Source: Actinoplanes xinjiangensis (lineage in GTDB: Bacteria > Actinomycetota > Actinomycetes > Mycobacteriales > Micromonosporaceae). From it: a stretch of 64,000 nt of DNA. The stretch lies in assembly GCF_003148685.1 (NCBI RefSeq), contig NZ_QGGR01000003.1:1-64000 (forward strand), in the 5' to 3' direction. Shown in pieces: positions 26,367-35,727 of this stretch. The position numbers were made by a program, and so were the translations under genes. The notes beneath the pieces were generated by a model. It was not told where the DNA came from. It did not search any database and saw only the letters and a program-made list of their open reading frames with translations. Within the stretch, counting starts at the first letter, position 1, and each line of letters begins with the position of its first letter.

Positions 26367-27722
26367 TCAAACCCGGTAGGCCCATACCCGCAGCCCCCGG
26401 ACGTCCCGACAGACTACGTACCGGTCGTCGCCGCCGCAGTCCCCGCCCAGCCCGGCGGCGGCCCCGAGATACCGGACCTCCGTCGACCCGGGCAGCACCG
26501 CCCCGAACGCCCGTCCGCCGCCCGCCTCGTGCCGCCACAGCAGCACGGCGTGCGCGTCGAAGCCCTCCACCTCGCCGGTCCAGCCGGTGAGGTCGGCACG
26601 CGGCATCCCGGTCCCGGCATCGACGAGCAGCTCCGGCCCGTCGCCCTCGGGGCCGCTCATCAGCACCGACCCGGCCCGGTACGCCAGCTGGACCGTGGCC
26701 GGCGCCGACCAGGTGACCTGCCCGGTGTGCCGGTCCAGCACCCGGACCTCCCGGTCACCGCCGGTGCAGAGCAGGCCCGTGCAGTTGTCCGGTTCGCCGT
26801 CGGTGTGCAGATCGCGGGTCCAGAGCCGGCGCAGGGTCCGGACGTCGTAGCCGGCCTGCAACCCGGCGTCCGGATAGCCGATCAGGGCCACGTCGTCGAG
26901 CACGTCGCTGGTGCCCGGCCCGGAACCGGCCTCCTCGGGCAGTTCGGTCTCGCGCAGCACCTCGCCGGTCCGGGCGTCGCGCAGGCTCAGCCGGTCGGAG
27001 GCGGTGATCACGACGGCGGCCGGGCCGTCGCCGCCGGCCGCCTCGGCGGTCACCGAGCCGGCCGGAGCGGCCGTCCACAGCACCGCGCCGGTGGCCAGGT
27101 CGAGGCCGCGCACCTCGGTACGGACCGGCGGCTCCACGTGCGGCTGTCCGTCGGACGAGAAGTAGAGCATCCCCGGGTCGCCGGACTCCTGGTCGTAGAG
27201 GGTGCCGGGCCGGAAGATCCGGTCGGCGAGCACGGCGAGACCGTCGCCCACCGGGGTGATCCGGTTCGGGGTGGTCCACCGGATCCGCCCGGTCTCCGGG
27301 TCGAGGACCGTGCTGGATAGTCCGGCGCCGACCAGCAGCAGGTCGCCGACCCGCTGCACCCGGACCGCCCCGAAGATGCCGTTGACCGGGTCGTAGGTGG
27401 CGCTGACCGGCACCTCGACACTCCACAGCGGGTGCGGGGACGGCTGCGGCTCCCAGGCGGTGAGGGTGCGGCTCTGCCCCACGGTCGGGATGGTGAACAC
27501 CCGGCCACCGGCCATCTGCAGCGACAGCTCGGCACCGGCGCCGGTGGGGATCAGGCCGAGCGGGCGCCAGAACGTGCTGCCCGGCGGGGCCGCGCCGGCG
27601 ACGGCCAGCAGCAGGAGCACGGCCAGCGCCAGGCCGACCGGGCGGTAGCGCCACGGGGGCGGGGTCCGGCGCCCGGTGAGCCGCTCGGGCGGGGCGTCCC
27701 GATCCAGTTCGATCAGCGCCAC
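26367..27722 (-). CDS. Membrane-anchored PQQ-like beta-propeller protein (second of three)
   Basis: The 451-aa protein starts at GTG 27722 with AGGAAGG about 8 nt upstream. The N-terminus VALIELDRD matches the shared cytoplasmic motif, followed by a TM helix (~31-47) and a propeller with blades such as LDPETGRIRWTTP and LDLATGAVLWTAA. Conserved Cys pairs are in NCTGLLCTGG and GDCGGDDRYVVCRD. The spacing is 20 nt from the first propeller gene and 30 nt to the third, consistent with a single operon that arose by tandem duplication followed by strong divergence. Confidence 0.85.
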   Translation of the reverse strand: MALIELDRDAPPERLTGRRTPPPWRYRPVGLALAVLLLLAVAGAAPPGSTFWRPLGLIPTGAGAELSLQMAGGRVFTIPTVGQSRTLTAWEPQPSPHPLWSVEVPVSATYDPVNGIFGAVRVQRVGDLLLVGAGLSSTVLDPETGRIRWTTPNRITPVGDGLAVLADRIFRPGTLYDQESGDPGMLYFSSDGQPHVEPPVRTEVRGLDLATGAVLWTAAPAGSVTAEAAGGDGPAAVVITASDRLSLRDARTGEVLRETELPEEAGSGPGTSDVLDDVALIGYPDAGLQAGYDVRTLRRLWTRDLHTDGEPDNCTGLLCTGGDREVRVLDRHTGQVTWSAPATVQLAYRAGSVLMSGPEGDGPELLVDAGTGMPRADLTGWTGEVEGFDAHAVLLWRHEAGGGRAFGAVLPGSTEVRYLGAAAGLGGDCGGDDRYVVCRDVRGLRVWAYRV

Positions 27723-27742
27723 GCCACAACCTTCCTGAGCGG

Positions 27743-29059
27743 TCACGCCGTCTCGGACCGGTAGGCCCAGACGACCAGTTCGCCGTACATCGACCGGCAG
27801 ATCAGCCGCTCCGGGGCGGACTGGCACTCCCCGGTACCGGCGGGCAGCGCGGCGAGTACGCGCGGCCGGGACTGGCGCGGGGCCGCGACCGCGACCATGG
27901 TACGCGGATCCGCCCCGACCTCCCGGGTGACCAGCACCTCCCCGCCCACCGCGGTGCCGCCGAGGGGCCGCCAGCCGGTCAGGTCGACCAGCACCCGGCC
28001 GGTCTCCGGGTCGACCAGGGCGGTCGGTGAACCGGGGCCGTCGGCGTACGCGATCAGCCGCTCGCCGATCGTCTCGATGGACCGCCAGCCGGGCCGGTGC
28101 CAGCGCAGGTCACCGGTCGCCGGGTCGATGGCCCGCACCCCGTCGAGGCCGCTCAGGCAGGCGAGCGCGCCGCACGGCTGGACCTCGCCGGTGCTGCCGA
28201 TCGCCCCGGTCCACAGCGGCCGCAGCGTCGCCGGGTCGAACGCGGACAGCTCGATACCGGAGGGCCCCGGGTGCCGCAGCAGGATGACTTCCCCGGCCAC
28301 CAGCGGGTTGTCCGGGTCGTAGTTGGCGGCGGGCACCTTCCGCTCGGCGAGCAGGGCGCCGGTCCGGCCGTCGTACAGCTGGGCGGTCAGGTCGTCGCGG
28401 ACCATCAGCATCCGGGCCGTCTCGCCGGGTGGGCCGGGCACGCTGAGCAGCACCGCGGTCGACGGCACCTCGACCCGCCAGCGGGCCCGCCCGGCGACCG
28501 GGTCGAGCGCCTCGACGGTCCGTTCCACACGGCGGCCGGTGCCGGAGGACTGGCTGCGCACCCCTTCGACCGAGAAGACCAGGCCGGTGCCCTCGAAGCT
28601 GATCACACTGCGGGTGTTGTGCCAGTGCTGGGCGCCGGTCGACAGCGAGACCGCGGTGGTGCCCGGCTCGGTGCTGCCGGCACCCCACGGGCGCAGGAGC
28701 AGCAGCCCGTCGCCGGAGCGCAGCCGGTAGACCGGGATCTGCTGGCTCACCTGCCACTGCGGGGCGCCGGTCGCCAGGTCGTAGGAGGTGAGCCGGCCGG
28801 TCGACTGGACGATCAGCTGGCCGGTCCCGGTCACCAGGTAGGGGTCGCCGGATCCGAGCTCGACCCGGGTCAGCGCCGACAGCAGCGGGGGCGGCGGCGG
28901 GCCGGAGGCGGTCAGGCCGAAGAGCATCATGGCCACGACCACGGACGGGACCAGCCAGGACGGCAGTGCGCGCCCTCCCGGCCGGTCGTACGTGATCGGC
29001 TCACCACGGTCGTAGCCGAGGTCGATGACCAGTGGCCCGCTGACGGTGTCCGCACCCAT
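27743..29059 (-). CDS. Membrane-anchored PQQ-like beta-propeller protein (first of three)
   Basis: The 438-aa protein has an N-terminal LVIDLGYDRGEP motif, a TM helix (~34-52) and an outer propeller with LATGAPQW, LDPVAGRARWRVE, FDPATLRPLWTG and IDPATGDLRWHRP blades. Conserved Cys pairs are in PCGALACLSG and GECQSAPERLICRS. The ATG at 29059 lies 41 nt after the dxs stop. Function unknown; family members act as scaffolds or ligand-binding domains. Confidence 0.85.
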   Translation of the reverse strand: MGADTVSGPLVIDLGYDRGEPITYDRPGGRALPSWLVPSVVVAMMLFGLTASGPPPPPLLSALTRVELGSGDPYLVTGTGQLIVQSTGRLTSYDLATGAPQWQVSQQIPVYRLRSGDGLLLLRPWGAGSTEPGTTAVSLSTGAQHWHNTRSVISFEGTGLVFSVEGVRSQSSGTGRRVERTVEALDPVAGRARWRVEVPSTAVLLSVPGPPGETARMLMVRDDLTAQLYDGRTGALLAERKVPAANYDPDNPLVAGEVILLRHPGPSGIELSAFDPATLRPLWTGAIGSTGEVQPCGALACLSGLDGVRAIDPATGDLRWHRPGWRSIETIGERLIAYADGPGSPTALVDPETGRVLVDLTGWRPLGGTAVGGEVLVTREVGADPRTMVAVAAPRQSRPRVLAALPAGTGECQSAPERLICRSMYGELVVWAYRSETA

Positions 29060-29100
29060 CCGCCAACGGTAACTTTTCCGTAACGAAGATGCCCAGGGGC

Positions 29101-31011
29101 TCAGACCCGGACTTCAGGCTCCGCGAGACGGGACACGAACTCGGTCACCTCGCGGGCCACATCCTGGGAGGTGAGCCCGAGCTCGATGAGGATCTCGGCG
29201 CGGGTGCCGTGCGGGTGGAAACCCACCGGAACGCCGAAGTCGCGCAGCGGGGTGGACACGCCCGCGTCACGCAGGGCACTCGCCACCGCGTCGCCGACAC
29301 CGCCGGCCCGCACGCCATCCTCCAGCGTGACGACGGCCCGGTGCTGGGCGGCCAGACCGGTCAGCTCGATCGGCACGGGACGCACCCAGCGCGGGTCGAC
29401 GACCGTCACCCCATACCCCTGCTCGGTGATCCGCTCCGCGGCCTCCAGCGCGAGGCCCACGAACGAGCCCACCGCGACCAGCAGGATGTCCGGCCGCTCG
29501 CCCTCGCGCAGCACGTCCACCTGACCGACCCGGCGGATCGCCGGGGTGTCCGGCGCGACCGAACCGGTCGGGAAGCGCACGATGGTCGGGCCGTCCTCGA
29601 CCGCGACCGCCTCGCGCAGCTCCTCCCGCAGCGTCGCGGCGTCCCGCGGGGCGGCGATCCGCAGCCCCGGGACCACCCCGAAGACGCTCATGTCCCACAT
29701 GCCGTAGTGGCTCGGCCCGTCCGGCCCGGTGATACCGGCCCGGTCCAGCACGAACGTCACCGGAAGACGGTGCATCGCGACATCGAGCAGGACCTGGTCG
29801 AAGGCGCGGTTGAGGAAGGTGGCGTAGACCGCCACGACCGGGTGCAGCCCGCCCATCGCCAGACCGGCCGCGGACGTCGCCGCGTGCTGCTCGGCGATGC
29901 CGACGTCGTAGGTGCGCTCCGGGTATTTGCGGGCCAGCTCGGCGATCCCGGTCGGCTCGGCCATCGCGGCGGTGATGCCCACCACGTCCAGCCGCTCGTC
30001 GGCGATCCGGACCAGCTCCTCGGCGAAGACCGCCGTCCACTTCAGCGACGGCTTGGCGGTCAGCGCGCCGGTCTGCGGGTCGAACGCGCCGGGGCCGTGC
30101 AGACAGTCCGCCTCGTCCTGCTCGGCGGGGCGGTAGCCGTAGCCCTTGCGGGTCACCGCGTGCACGATGACCGGCGCGTTGAAGCCCTTGGCCCGCCGCA
30201 GCGCCGACTCCATGGCCTGCTGGTCGTGGCCGTCGACCGGGCCGATGTACTTCAGGCCGAGGTCCTCGAACATCGGCTGCGGGCTGACCGCGTCCTTGAT
30301 GCCCTTCTTGACCGCGTGCAGCACCTCGAAGACCGGCTTGCCGACCAGCGGGGTCTGCCCCAGCGCGTCCTTGACCAGGTCGAGCACCTTCTCGTAGCCC
30401 GGGTTGAGGCGCAACGTGGACAGGTGGTCGGCGAGACCGCCGATGGTCGGCGCGTAGGAGCGGCCGTTGTCGTTGACCACGATCACCAGACGGTTCCTGG
30501 TGGCCGCGATGTTGTTGAGCGCCTCCCAGCACATGCCACCGGTCAGCGCGCCGTCACCGACGACCGCGACCACGTGCCGGTCCTCGCCGCGCAGCGCGAA
30601 CGCCTTGGCCAGCCCGTCGGCGTAGGACAGGGCGGTGGAGGCGTGCGAGTTCTCGATCAGGTCGTGCTCGCTCTCCGCCCGGCTCGGGTAGCCGGTCAGG
30701 CCGCCCCGCTGGCGCAGCAGGTCGAAGCCGTCCTGCCGGCCGGTCACGATCTTGTGGACATACGACTGGTGACCGGTGTCGAAGAGGATCTTGTCGCGCG
30801 GGGAGTCGAAGACCCGGTGCATGGCCAGGGTCATCTCGACCACACCGAGGTTGGGCCCCAGGTGGCCCCCGGTCCGCGAGACCTTGGCGACGAGGAAGTC
30901 ACGGATCTCCGCCGCGAGCAGGGTCAGCTGCTCCGCGGTCAGTCGCTTCAGATCACCCGGATTGGTGATGCTGGACAGCAGGCCGGCCGGGGTCGAGGGG
31001 GAGTCGCTCAT
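29101..31011 (-). CDS. dxs: 1-deoxy-D-xylulose-5-phosphate synthase
   Basis: The 636-aa TPP enzyme makes DXP from pyruvate and glyceraldehyde-3-phosphate, the first step of the MEP isoprenoid pathway. Motifs are [30 protein letters not shown] (TPP binding), [27 protein letters not shown] and the transketolase C-terminal domain. The ATG at 31011 gives the usual N-terminus; no Shine-Dalgarno is visible, so it may be leaderless. It lies upstream of the propeller genes on the same strand. Confidence 0.96.
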   Translation of the reverse strand: MSDSPSTPAGLLSSITNPGDLKRLTAEQLTLLAAEIRDFLVAKVSRTGGHLGPNLGVVEMTLAMHRVFDSPRDKILFDTGHQSYVHKIVTGRQDGFDLLRQRGGLTGYPSRAESEHDLIENSHASTALSYADGLAKAFALRGEDRHVVAVVGDGALTGGMCWEALNNIAATRNRLVIVVNDNGRSYAPTIGGLADHLSTLRLNPGYEKVLDLVKDALGQTPLVGKPVFEVLHAVKKGIKDAVSPQPMFEDLGLKYIGPVDGHDQQAMESALRRAKGFNAPVIVHAVTRKGYGYRPAEQDEADCLHGPGAFDPQTGALTAKPSLKWTAVFAEELVRIADERLDVVGITAAMAEPTGIAELARKYPERTYDVGIAEQHAATSAAGLAMGGLHPVVAVYATFLNRAFDQVLLDVAMHRLPVTFVLDRAGITGPDGPSHYGMWDMSVFGVVPGLRIAAPRDAATLREELREAVAVEDGPTIVRFPTGSVAPDTPAIRRVGQVDVLREGERPDILLVAVGSFVGLALEAAERITEQGYGVTVVDPRWVRPVPIELTGLAAQHRAVVTLEDGVRAGGVGDAVASALRDAGVSTPLRDFGVPVGFHPHGTRAEILIELGLTSQDVAREVTEFVSRLAEPEVRV

Positions 31012-31157
31012 GAGGTTGGAGTCTATCCGCGTGAGGCGAGGACGCGACTTGAGCGAACGGACCGTCACCATTCCTCCACACAATTGGGACCTCCTCCGAC
31101 CGGCGTACCGCCACACCCCGGGTGGGCGGCGGGAGGAGCCGTCCGGCATCCTGGAAG

Positions 31158-31232
31158 GCACGCAGCGACTGGCGGCACAGGGATGGTCGAACCATCGGGG
31201 AGCTCGTCACGGGAGTCGACCGCCTGGGCTCC
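31158..31232 (+). ncRNA. ZTP riboswitch (pfl motif) upstream of folD
   Basis: The two conserved pfl elements are present and correctly ordered: CAGCGACTGGCGG (31163-31175) and CCGCCTGGGC (31220-31229), which can form the pseudoknot GGCGG/CCGCC. Between them lies a perfect hairpin, GATGGT(31182-31187)-CGA-ACCATC(31191-31196), then GGGGAGCT. ZTP/ZMP accumulates when 10-formyl-tetrahydrofolate is short, and this class switches on folate and purine genes, fitting folD 18 nt downstream. A CTCC (31229-31232) can pair with the GGAG of the folD ribosome site (31240-31243), suggesting translational control (inference). Confidence 0.88.
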
Positions 31233-31249
31233 CGGCTGAGGAGTCACAC

Positions 31250-32110
31250 ATGTCCACTGCTCGTCTCCTGCCCGGCGCGCCCGTCGCCGAGGCGGTCCTC
31301 GACGACGTCAAGGCCCGCGTCGCCAAGCTGAAGGACCGCGGCATCCGGCCCAGCCTCGCCACCATCCTGGTCGGCGACGACGACGCCTCCGCGGGCTACA
31401 TCCGGATCAAGCAGAAACAGGCCGCCGAGCTCGGCTTCGAATCCCCGCACCAGCACCTGCCCGGCGACATCGCCCAGGCCGACCTGCACCGGGTGATCGC
31501 CGAGCTCAACGACGACAAGGGTGTGCACGGCGTCCTCATCCAGTACCCGATCCCCGGCCACCTGGACTACGACGCGGCTCTGCAGACCCTCGACCCCGAC
31601 AAGGACGTCGACGGCATGCACCCGCTCAACATGGGCCGCCTCGCCGTCGGCCTGCCCGGCCCGCTCCCCTGCACCCCGGCCGGCATCGAGGCGCTCCTCG
31701 CCCACCACGGCATCCCGGTGTCCGGCCGCGAGGTCGTCATCCTCGGCCGCGGTGCCACCCTCGGCCGCCCGCTCGCCATGCTCCTCGCCCAGAAACGCCC
31801 GACCGCCAACGCCGCCGTCACGGTCGTCCACACCGGCGTCAAGGACTGGCCGCGGTACGCCCAGCGCGCCGACATCCTGATCGCCGCGGTCGGCGTCCCC
31901 GGCATCGTCAAGCCCGAGCACGTCAAGCCCGGCTCGGTGGTGATCGGCGCCGGCGTCCGCTACGAGGGCCGCCGCCTCCTGCCCGACGTCGAGGAGAGCT
32001 GCGCCGAGGTGGCCGGCGCCATCACCCCGCGGGTCGGCGGCGTGGGCCCGACGACGGTCGCGATGCTCTTCCGCAACGCGGTGGCCGCCGCCGAGAGAGC
32101 CAACCCCTGA
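31250..32110 (+). CDS. folD: Methylenetetrahydrofolate dehydrogenase/cyclohydrolase FolD
   Basis: The 286-aa bifunctional enzyme interconverts 5,10-methylene-, methenyl- and 10-formyl-tetrahydrofolate. Motifs are LATILVGDDDASAGYIRIKQKQA (with the catalytic Lys region), GVLIQYPIPGH, DKDVDGMHPLN and GRGATLGRPLA (NADP loop). The ATG at 31250 has GAGGAG 6 nt upstream. It is controlled by the ZTP riboswitch described immediately upstream. It supplies the one-carbon cofactor that ThyA (9.1 kb) also uses. Confidence 0.96.
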   Translation: MSTARLLPGAPVAEAVLDDVKARVAKLKDRGIRPSLATILVGDDDASAGYIRIKQKQAAELGFESPHQHLPGDIAQADLHRVIAELNDDKGVHGVLIQYPIPGHLDYDAALQTLDPDKDVDGMHPLNMGRLAVGLPGPLPCTPAGIEALLAHHGIPVSGREVVILGRGATLGRPLAMLLAQKRPTANAAVTVVHTGVKDWPRYAQRADILIAAVGVPGIVKPEHVKPGSVVIGAGVRYEGRRLLPDVEESCAEVAGAITPRVGGVGPTTVAMLFRNAVAAAERANP

Positions 32111-32254
32111 CCCCATCCGGTACGCCGTGGGCGGCCCCCTGACACACCGGGACCGTCCCGCGGCGCCGCCTCCCCCGGTCGCCGCGCGCCGGCCGGGCAG
32201 GTGCCGGCCCCCGGCCCACCGCACCCCCGGCCCACCGGCCCACCGGCTCGGATT

Positions 32255-32270
32255 CCGCCCGTCCGGGCGG
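32255..32270 (-). terminator. Hairpin abutting the TRAM methyltransferase stop codon
   Basis: CCGCCCG (32255-32261) and CGGGCGG (32264-32270) form a 7-bp stem with a 2-nt gap, directly after the minus-strand stop at 32271. A loop of two bases is tight, so a slightly shorter stem is likely. The adjoining 32150-32250 is C/G-rich with short CCGGCCCAC repeats and holds no gene. Confidence 0.45.
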
Positions 32271-33587
32271 TCAGGCCGGGACCAGGTGGGCGATGCACTC
32301 GACGTGCTGGGTCATCGGGAAGCAGTCGAAGGCGCGCAGCCTCTCCACGCGCCAGCCCAGCGAGCCGAACGTCTTCAGGTCCCGGGCGAGCGCCGCCGGA
32401 TCGCACGCCACGTAGGCGATCGCACGGGGCCGGGCGGCGGCCAGGGCCCGGACCACCCGGGCGCCCGCCCCGGCCCGCGGCGGGTCGAGGACCACCAGGT
32501 CGACCGGACCGGTCACCCGGCGCCGGGCCAGGGCGACGTCCACCCGGGCCTCGACGATCTCGGCACGCGGGAGGTCGGCCAGGTTGGCGCGGGCCGCGGC
32601 CACCCCGGTCGGCGACGACTCGACGACGGTGACCCGGCCGCCGGTGCGTTCCGCGACGGCCGCGGCGAACAGGCCGGCGCCCCCGTAGAGGTCCCAGGCG
32701 GTCTCCCCCGCGGCCGGTTGCAGCATCTCCAGGACCGCGTCGACGAGCGTGTCCGCGGCCGCCGGGTGGACCTGCCAGAAGCCTTGCGGCGGGATCCGCC
32801 ACGCACGGCCGGCGGCCAACTCGATCACCTCGGCCGGGCCGGCGAGACGGAACAGCGGGCCGGCCTCCGGAGCCTCGGCGAGATCGTCGCCGGGTGCGGT
32901 GCCGGATGATCCGGACGGGCGGCCGAGCACGGTGACGTCGCCACCGGTGGACGCGACCGCCTGGAGGGCGTCGACGTTGGGCCAGTCGTTGGCGAGCACG
33001 TCCAGGTCCTGGATCGCGGGATGGGCGATCCGGCACCGGTCGATCGGCACCACCTGGTGCGAGCGGTGCTGGAGCAGCCCGGGACGGCCGGCCGCGTCGA
33101 TCGCGTACCGGATCCGGCTGCGCCATCCGAGCAGCCGCTCCGGGTCGTCGGCGCCGGCCCGGTCCGGGCCCGCCGGGAGCGCCTCCACCCGTACCGCGAG
33201 GTCATCGGGGTCGAGGCCGGCCAGACGGGTGAGCTGTTCCCGGACCACCTCGGTCTTCCACCGCAGCTGCGCCTCGCCGGAGGCGTGCTGGAGATCGCAG
33301 CCGCCGCAGGCGCCGGGCCGGGCGTGCGGGCACGGCGGGGTGACCCGGTCCGGGGAGGCCTCGTGGATCTCCACGGCGTCGGCCCGCAGGTACCCGCGGT
33401 GGATCTCGGTGATCTCGGCGGTGACGCGTTCGCCGGGCAGCGCGTGGCGGACGAAGACGACGCGGCCGTGCGGCCCGCCGATCCGGGCGACGCAGTGGCC
33501 GCCGTGCGCGGGCGCACCCACCACGACCTCGACCCGGTCGCCCTCGATCGGTTCCCCGGCGGACAGCCGGTCGTCGGCGACGGTCAC
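32271..33587 (-). CDS. TrmA/RlmD-family RNA (uracil-C5) methyltransferase
   Basis: The 438-aa protein has an N-terminal TRAM domain (~15-75), an iron-sulfur-type Cys cluster (PPCPHARPGACGGCDLQH, ~84-101), and a class I SAM methyltransferase domain with DLYGGAGLFAAAVA, LDPPRAGAG and the catalytic-Cys motif AYVACDPAALARDL. It is expected to make 5-methyluridine in rRNA or tRNA; which site cannot be told. GTG 33587 overlaps the permease stop in GTGA, so it is coupled to the upstream permease gene. Confidence 0.92.
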   Translation of the reverse strand: MTVADDRLSAGEPIEGDRVEVVVGAPAHGGHCVARIGGPHGRVVFVRHALPGERVTAEITEIHRGYLRADAVEIHEASPDRVTPPCPHARPGACGGCDLQHASGEAQLRWKTEVVREQLTRLAGLDPDDLAVRVEALPAGPDRAGADDPERLLGWRSRIRYAIDAAGRPGLLQHRSHQVVPIDRCRIAHPAIQDLDVLANDWPNVDALQAVASTGGDVTVLGRPSGSSGTAPGDDLAEAPEAGPLFRLAGPAEVIELAAGRAWRIPPQGFWQVHPAAADTLVDAVLEMLQPAAGETAWDLYGGAGLFAAAVAERTGGRVTVVESSPTGVAAARANLADLPRAEIVEARVDVALARRRVTGPVDLVVLDPPRAGAGARVVRALAAARPRAIAYVACDPAALARDLKTFGSLGWRVERLRAFDCFPMTQHVECIAHLVPA

Positions 33588-35614
33588 GATTGATCACCGT
33601 CCTCCGGTTCGTCTCCGGGCTGGGCACGCGGGCCACGGGCCGGGGCCTGGCTCAGCACCCGGTCGAGGCGGTCGAGGTTGCGGTCCTGGCTGGACCGCAG
33701 CTGCCAGGGCACGCTGACGACCATGACGCCCTGTTCGAAGAGCAGCCGGCCCTTGATCCGCAGGGCGCTCTGGTTGTGCAGCAGGTTCTCCCACCAGCGG
33801 CCGACCACGTACTCCGGGACGAAGACGGTGACCACGTCGCGCGGCGAGGCCCGGCGGGTGTTCTTCACGTAGTCGATGATCGGTTTGGTGATCTCCCGGT
33901 ACGGCGAGTCGACCACGGTGAGCGGTACGGGCAACTGTCGGCGCTCCCACTCGGCCTGGATGGTGCGGGTGTCGTTGTCGTCGACGTTCACGGTGACCGC
34001 GGTGAGGGTGTCCGGCCGGGTCGCCTGCGCGTAGGCGAGCGCCCGCAGAGTCGGCTGGTGCACCTTGCTGACCAGGACGATCGCGTGGTTACGGGACGGC
34101 AGGACGGGCCGCTCGTCGGTCGGCTGGAGCTCCTCGGCGACCCGGGTGTAGTGCCGGTGGATGGCCACCATCAGCGTGTAGATCACGATCATGGCGGCGA
34201 TCGCGATCCACGCGCCCAGCAGGAACTTGGTGATCAGCACGACGATCAGGACCGCGGCGGTGAGGATCATGCCGAACGTGTTGATCGCCCGGGAGCGGAT
34301 CATCCGGCGCCGGCGCAGCGGGTCCCGCTGGGTGCGCAGCAGCCGGTTCCAGTGCCGGATCATGCCCAGCTGGGACAGGGTGAACGACACGAACACACCC
34401 ACGATGTAGAGCTGAATCAGGCGGGTGACCTCGGCCTCGAAGGCCACGATCAGCACGATCGCGGCGACCGCCAGGAAGAGGATGCCGTTGCTGAACGCCA
34501 GCCGGTCGCCGCGGGTGTGCAGCTGGCGGGGCAGGTACCGGTCCTGGGCGAGGATCGAGCCGAGCACGGGGAAGCCGTTGAAGGCGGTGTTCGCGGCCAG
34601 GAAGAGGATCAGGGCGGTGACCGCGCCGACCACGTAGAGCAGGATCGACCCGCCACCGAACACGGTCTCGGCCAGCTGGGTGGTGACGGTCTTCTGGACG
34701 TACCCCTCGGAGGCATCGTTCACGATGATCTGGAGCGTCGGGTTCTCCACGAACTTCAGGTGGGTCGCCTGCGCCAGCAGGATGATGCCGTAGAGCATCA
34801 CGATCGACAGGCCACCGAGCAGCAGCAGCGTGGTCGCCGCGTTCCGGCTCTTCGGCTTCTTGAAGGCCGGCACCCCGTTGGAGATCGCCTCCACACCGGT
34901 CAGCGCCGCACAGCCCGAGGAGAACGTCCGCAACAGCAGGAAGGCGAAGGCGAACTGGCTGAGATGGTCCTCCTCCGCCACGATCGTCAGGTCCGCGCTG
35001 GGCGCCCGCAGATCGTCGCCCAGGATGAAGACCCGGACCAGCCCGGTGCCGATCATCCCGACGATGACCAGGATGAACAGATAGGTGGGTACGGCGAAGG
35101 CCACCCCCGACTCCCGCAGGCCCCGCAGGTTGAGCGCGCTGAGCAGGAAGATCGCCGCCATCGCGATGATCACCTTGTGCTCGGCCACCCACGGGATCAC
35201 CGAGCCGAGGTTCGTCACCCCGGAGGAGATCGACACCGCGACCGTGAGGATGTAGTCGACGAGCAGCGCGCTGGCCACCCCCAGCCCGGCCTTCGGCCCG
35301 AGGTTGACCGTGGCCACCTCGTAGTCGCCGCCGCCGGACGGGTAGGCGTGCACGTTCTGCCGGTAGCTGGCGACCACCGTCACCATGACCACTGCCACGG
35401 CGAGGGTCACCCAGGGCGAATACATGTACGCGGCCGCGCCGGCGATCGAGAGCGTCAGCAGGATCTCGTCGGGTGCGTACGCCACGCTGGAGAGCGCGTC
35501 GCTCGCGAAGACGGGAAGGGCGATCCGCTTGGGCAGCAGCGTGTGCTGAAGCTTGTCCGAGCGGAACGGTCGTCCCAGGAGCAGCCGTTTGGCTAGAGAG
35601 GTGGTACTCGCCAC
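33584..35614 (-). CDS. APC-superfamily amino acid/cation permease
   Basis: The 676-aa protein carries about 12 TM helices (residues ~35-480) with an APC core (SSVAYAPDEILLTLSIAGAAAY, YPSGGGDYEVA), then a ~180-aa cytoplasmic C-terminal domain (HAIVLVSKVHQPTLRALAYA... VVTVFVPEYVVGRWWENLLHN) resembling that of K+/amino-acid permeases. The start is probably GTG 35614; a TTG at 35623 is also possible. It is divergent from two TrkA-type K+ regulatory genes, which supports ion or amino-acid transport linked to K+ homeostasis (inference). Confidence 0.88.
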   Translation of the reverse strand: MASTTSLAKRLLLGRPFRSDKLQHTLLPKRIALPVFASDALSSVAYAPDEILLTLSIAGAAAYMYSPWVTLAVAVVMVTVVASYRQNVHAYPSGGGDYEVATVNLGPKAGLGVASALLVDYILTVAVSISSGVTNLGSVIPWVAEHKVIIAMAAIFLLSALNLRGLRESGVAFAVPTYLFILVIVGMIGTGLVRVFILGDDLRAPSADLTIVAEEDHLSQFAFAFLLLRTFSSGCAALTGVEAISNGVPAFKKPKSRNAATTLLLLGGLSIVMLYGIILLAQATHLKFVENPTLQIIVNDASEGYVQKTVTTQLAETVFGGGSILLYVVGAVTALILFLAANTAFNGFPVLGSILAQDRYLPRQLHTRGDRLAFSNGILFLAVAAIVLIVAFEAEVTRLIQLYIVGVFVSFTLSQLGMIRHWNRLLRTQRDPLRRRRMIRSRAINTFGMILTAAVLIVVLITKFLLGAWIAIAAMIVIYTLMVAIHRHYTRVAEELQPTDERPVLPSRNHAIVLVSKVHQPTLRALAYAQATRPDTLTAVTVNVDDNDTRTIQAEWERRQLPVPLTVVDSPYREITKPIIDYVKNTRRASPRDVVTVFVPEYVVGRWWENLLHNQSALRIKGRLLFEQGVMVVSVPWQLRSSQDRNLDRLDRVLSQAPARGPRAQPGDEPEDGDQS

Positions 35615-35727
35615 GAGTGCCAAGCGTACGGGCGGACCTTCGGGCGCGTGGCCCGCCCCGGACAGCGTCCCTGTGCGGGGCATGGGAGGCTCACACTGGT
35701 CCGTAGAGATTCGGGAGGGCACGAACC

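Noticed and set aside
24993..27320. Plus-strand open frame of ~775 codons opposite the propeller genes
   Set aside because: The minus-strand propellers show TM helices, blades and conserved Cys; the plus-strand translation is compositionally biased and motif-free.
29089..31239. Plus-strand open frame of ~700 codons opposite dxs
   Set aside because: dxs is unmistakable; the opposite frame is a composition artefact.
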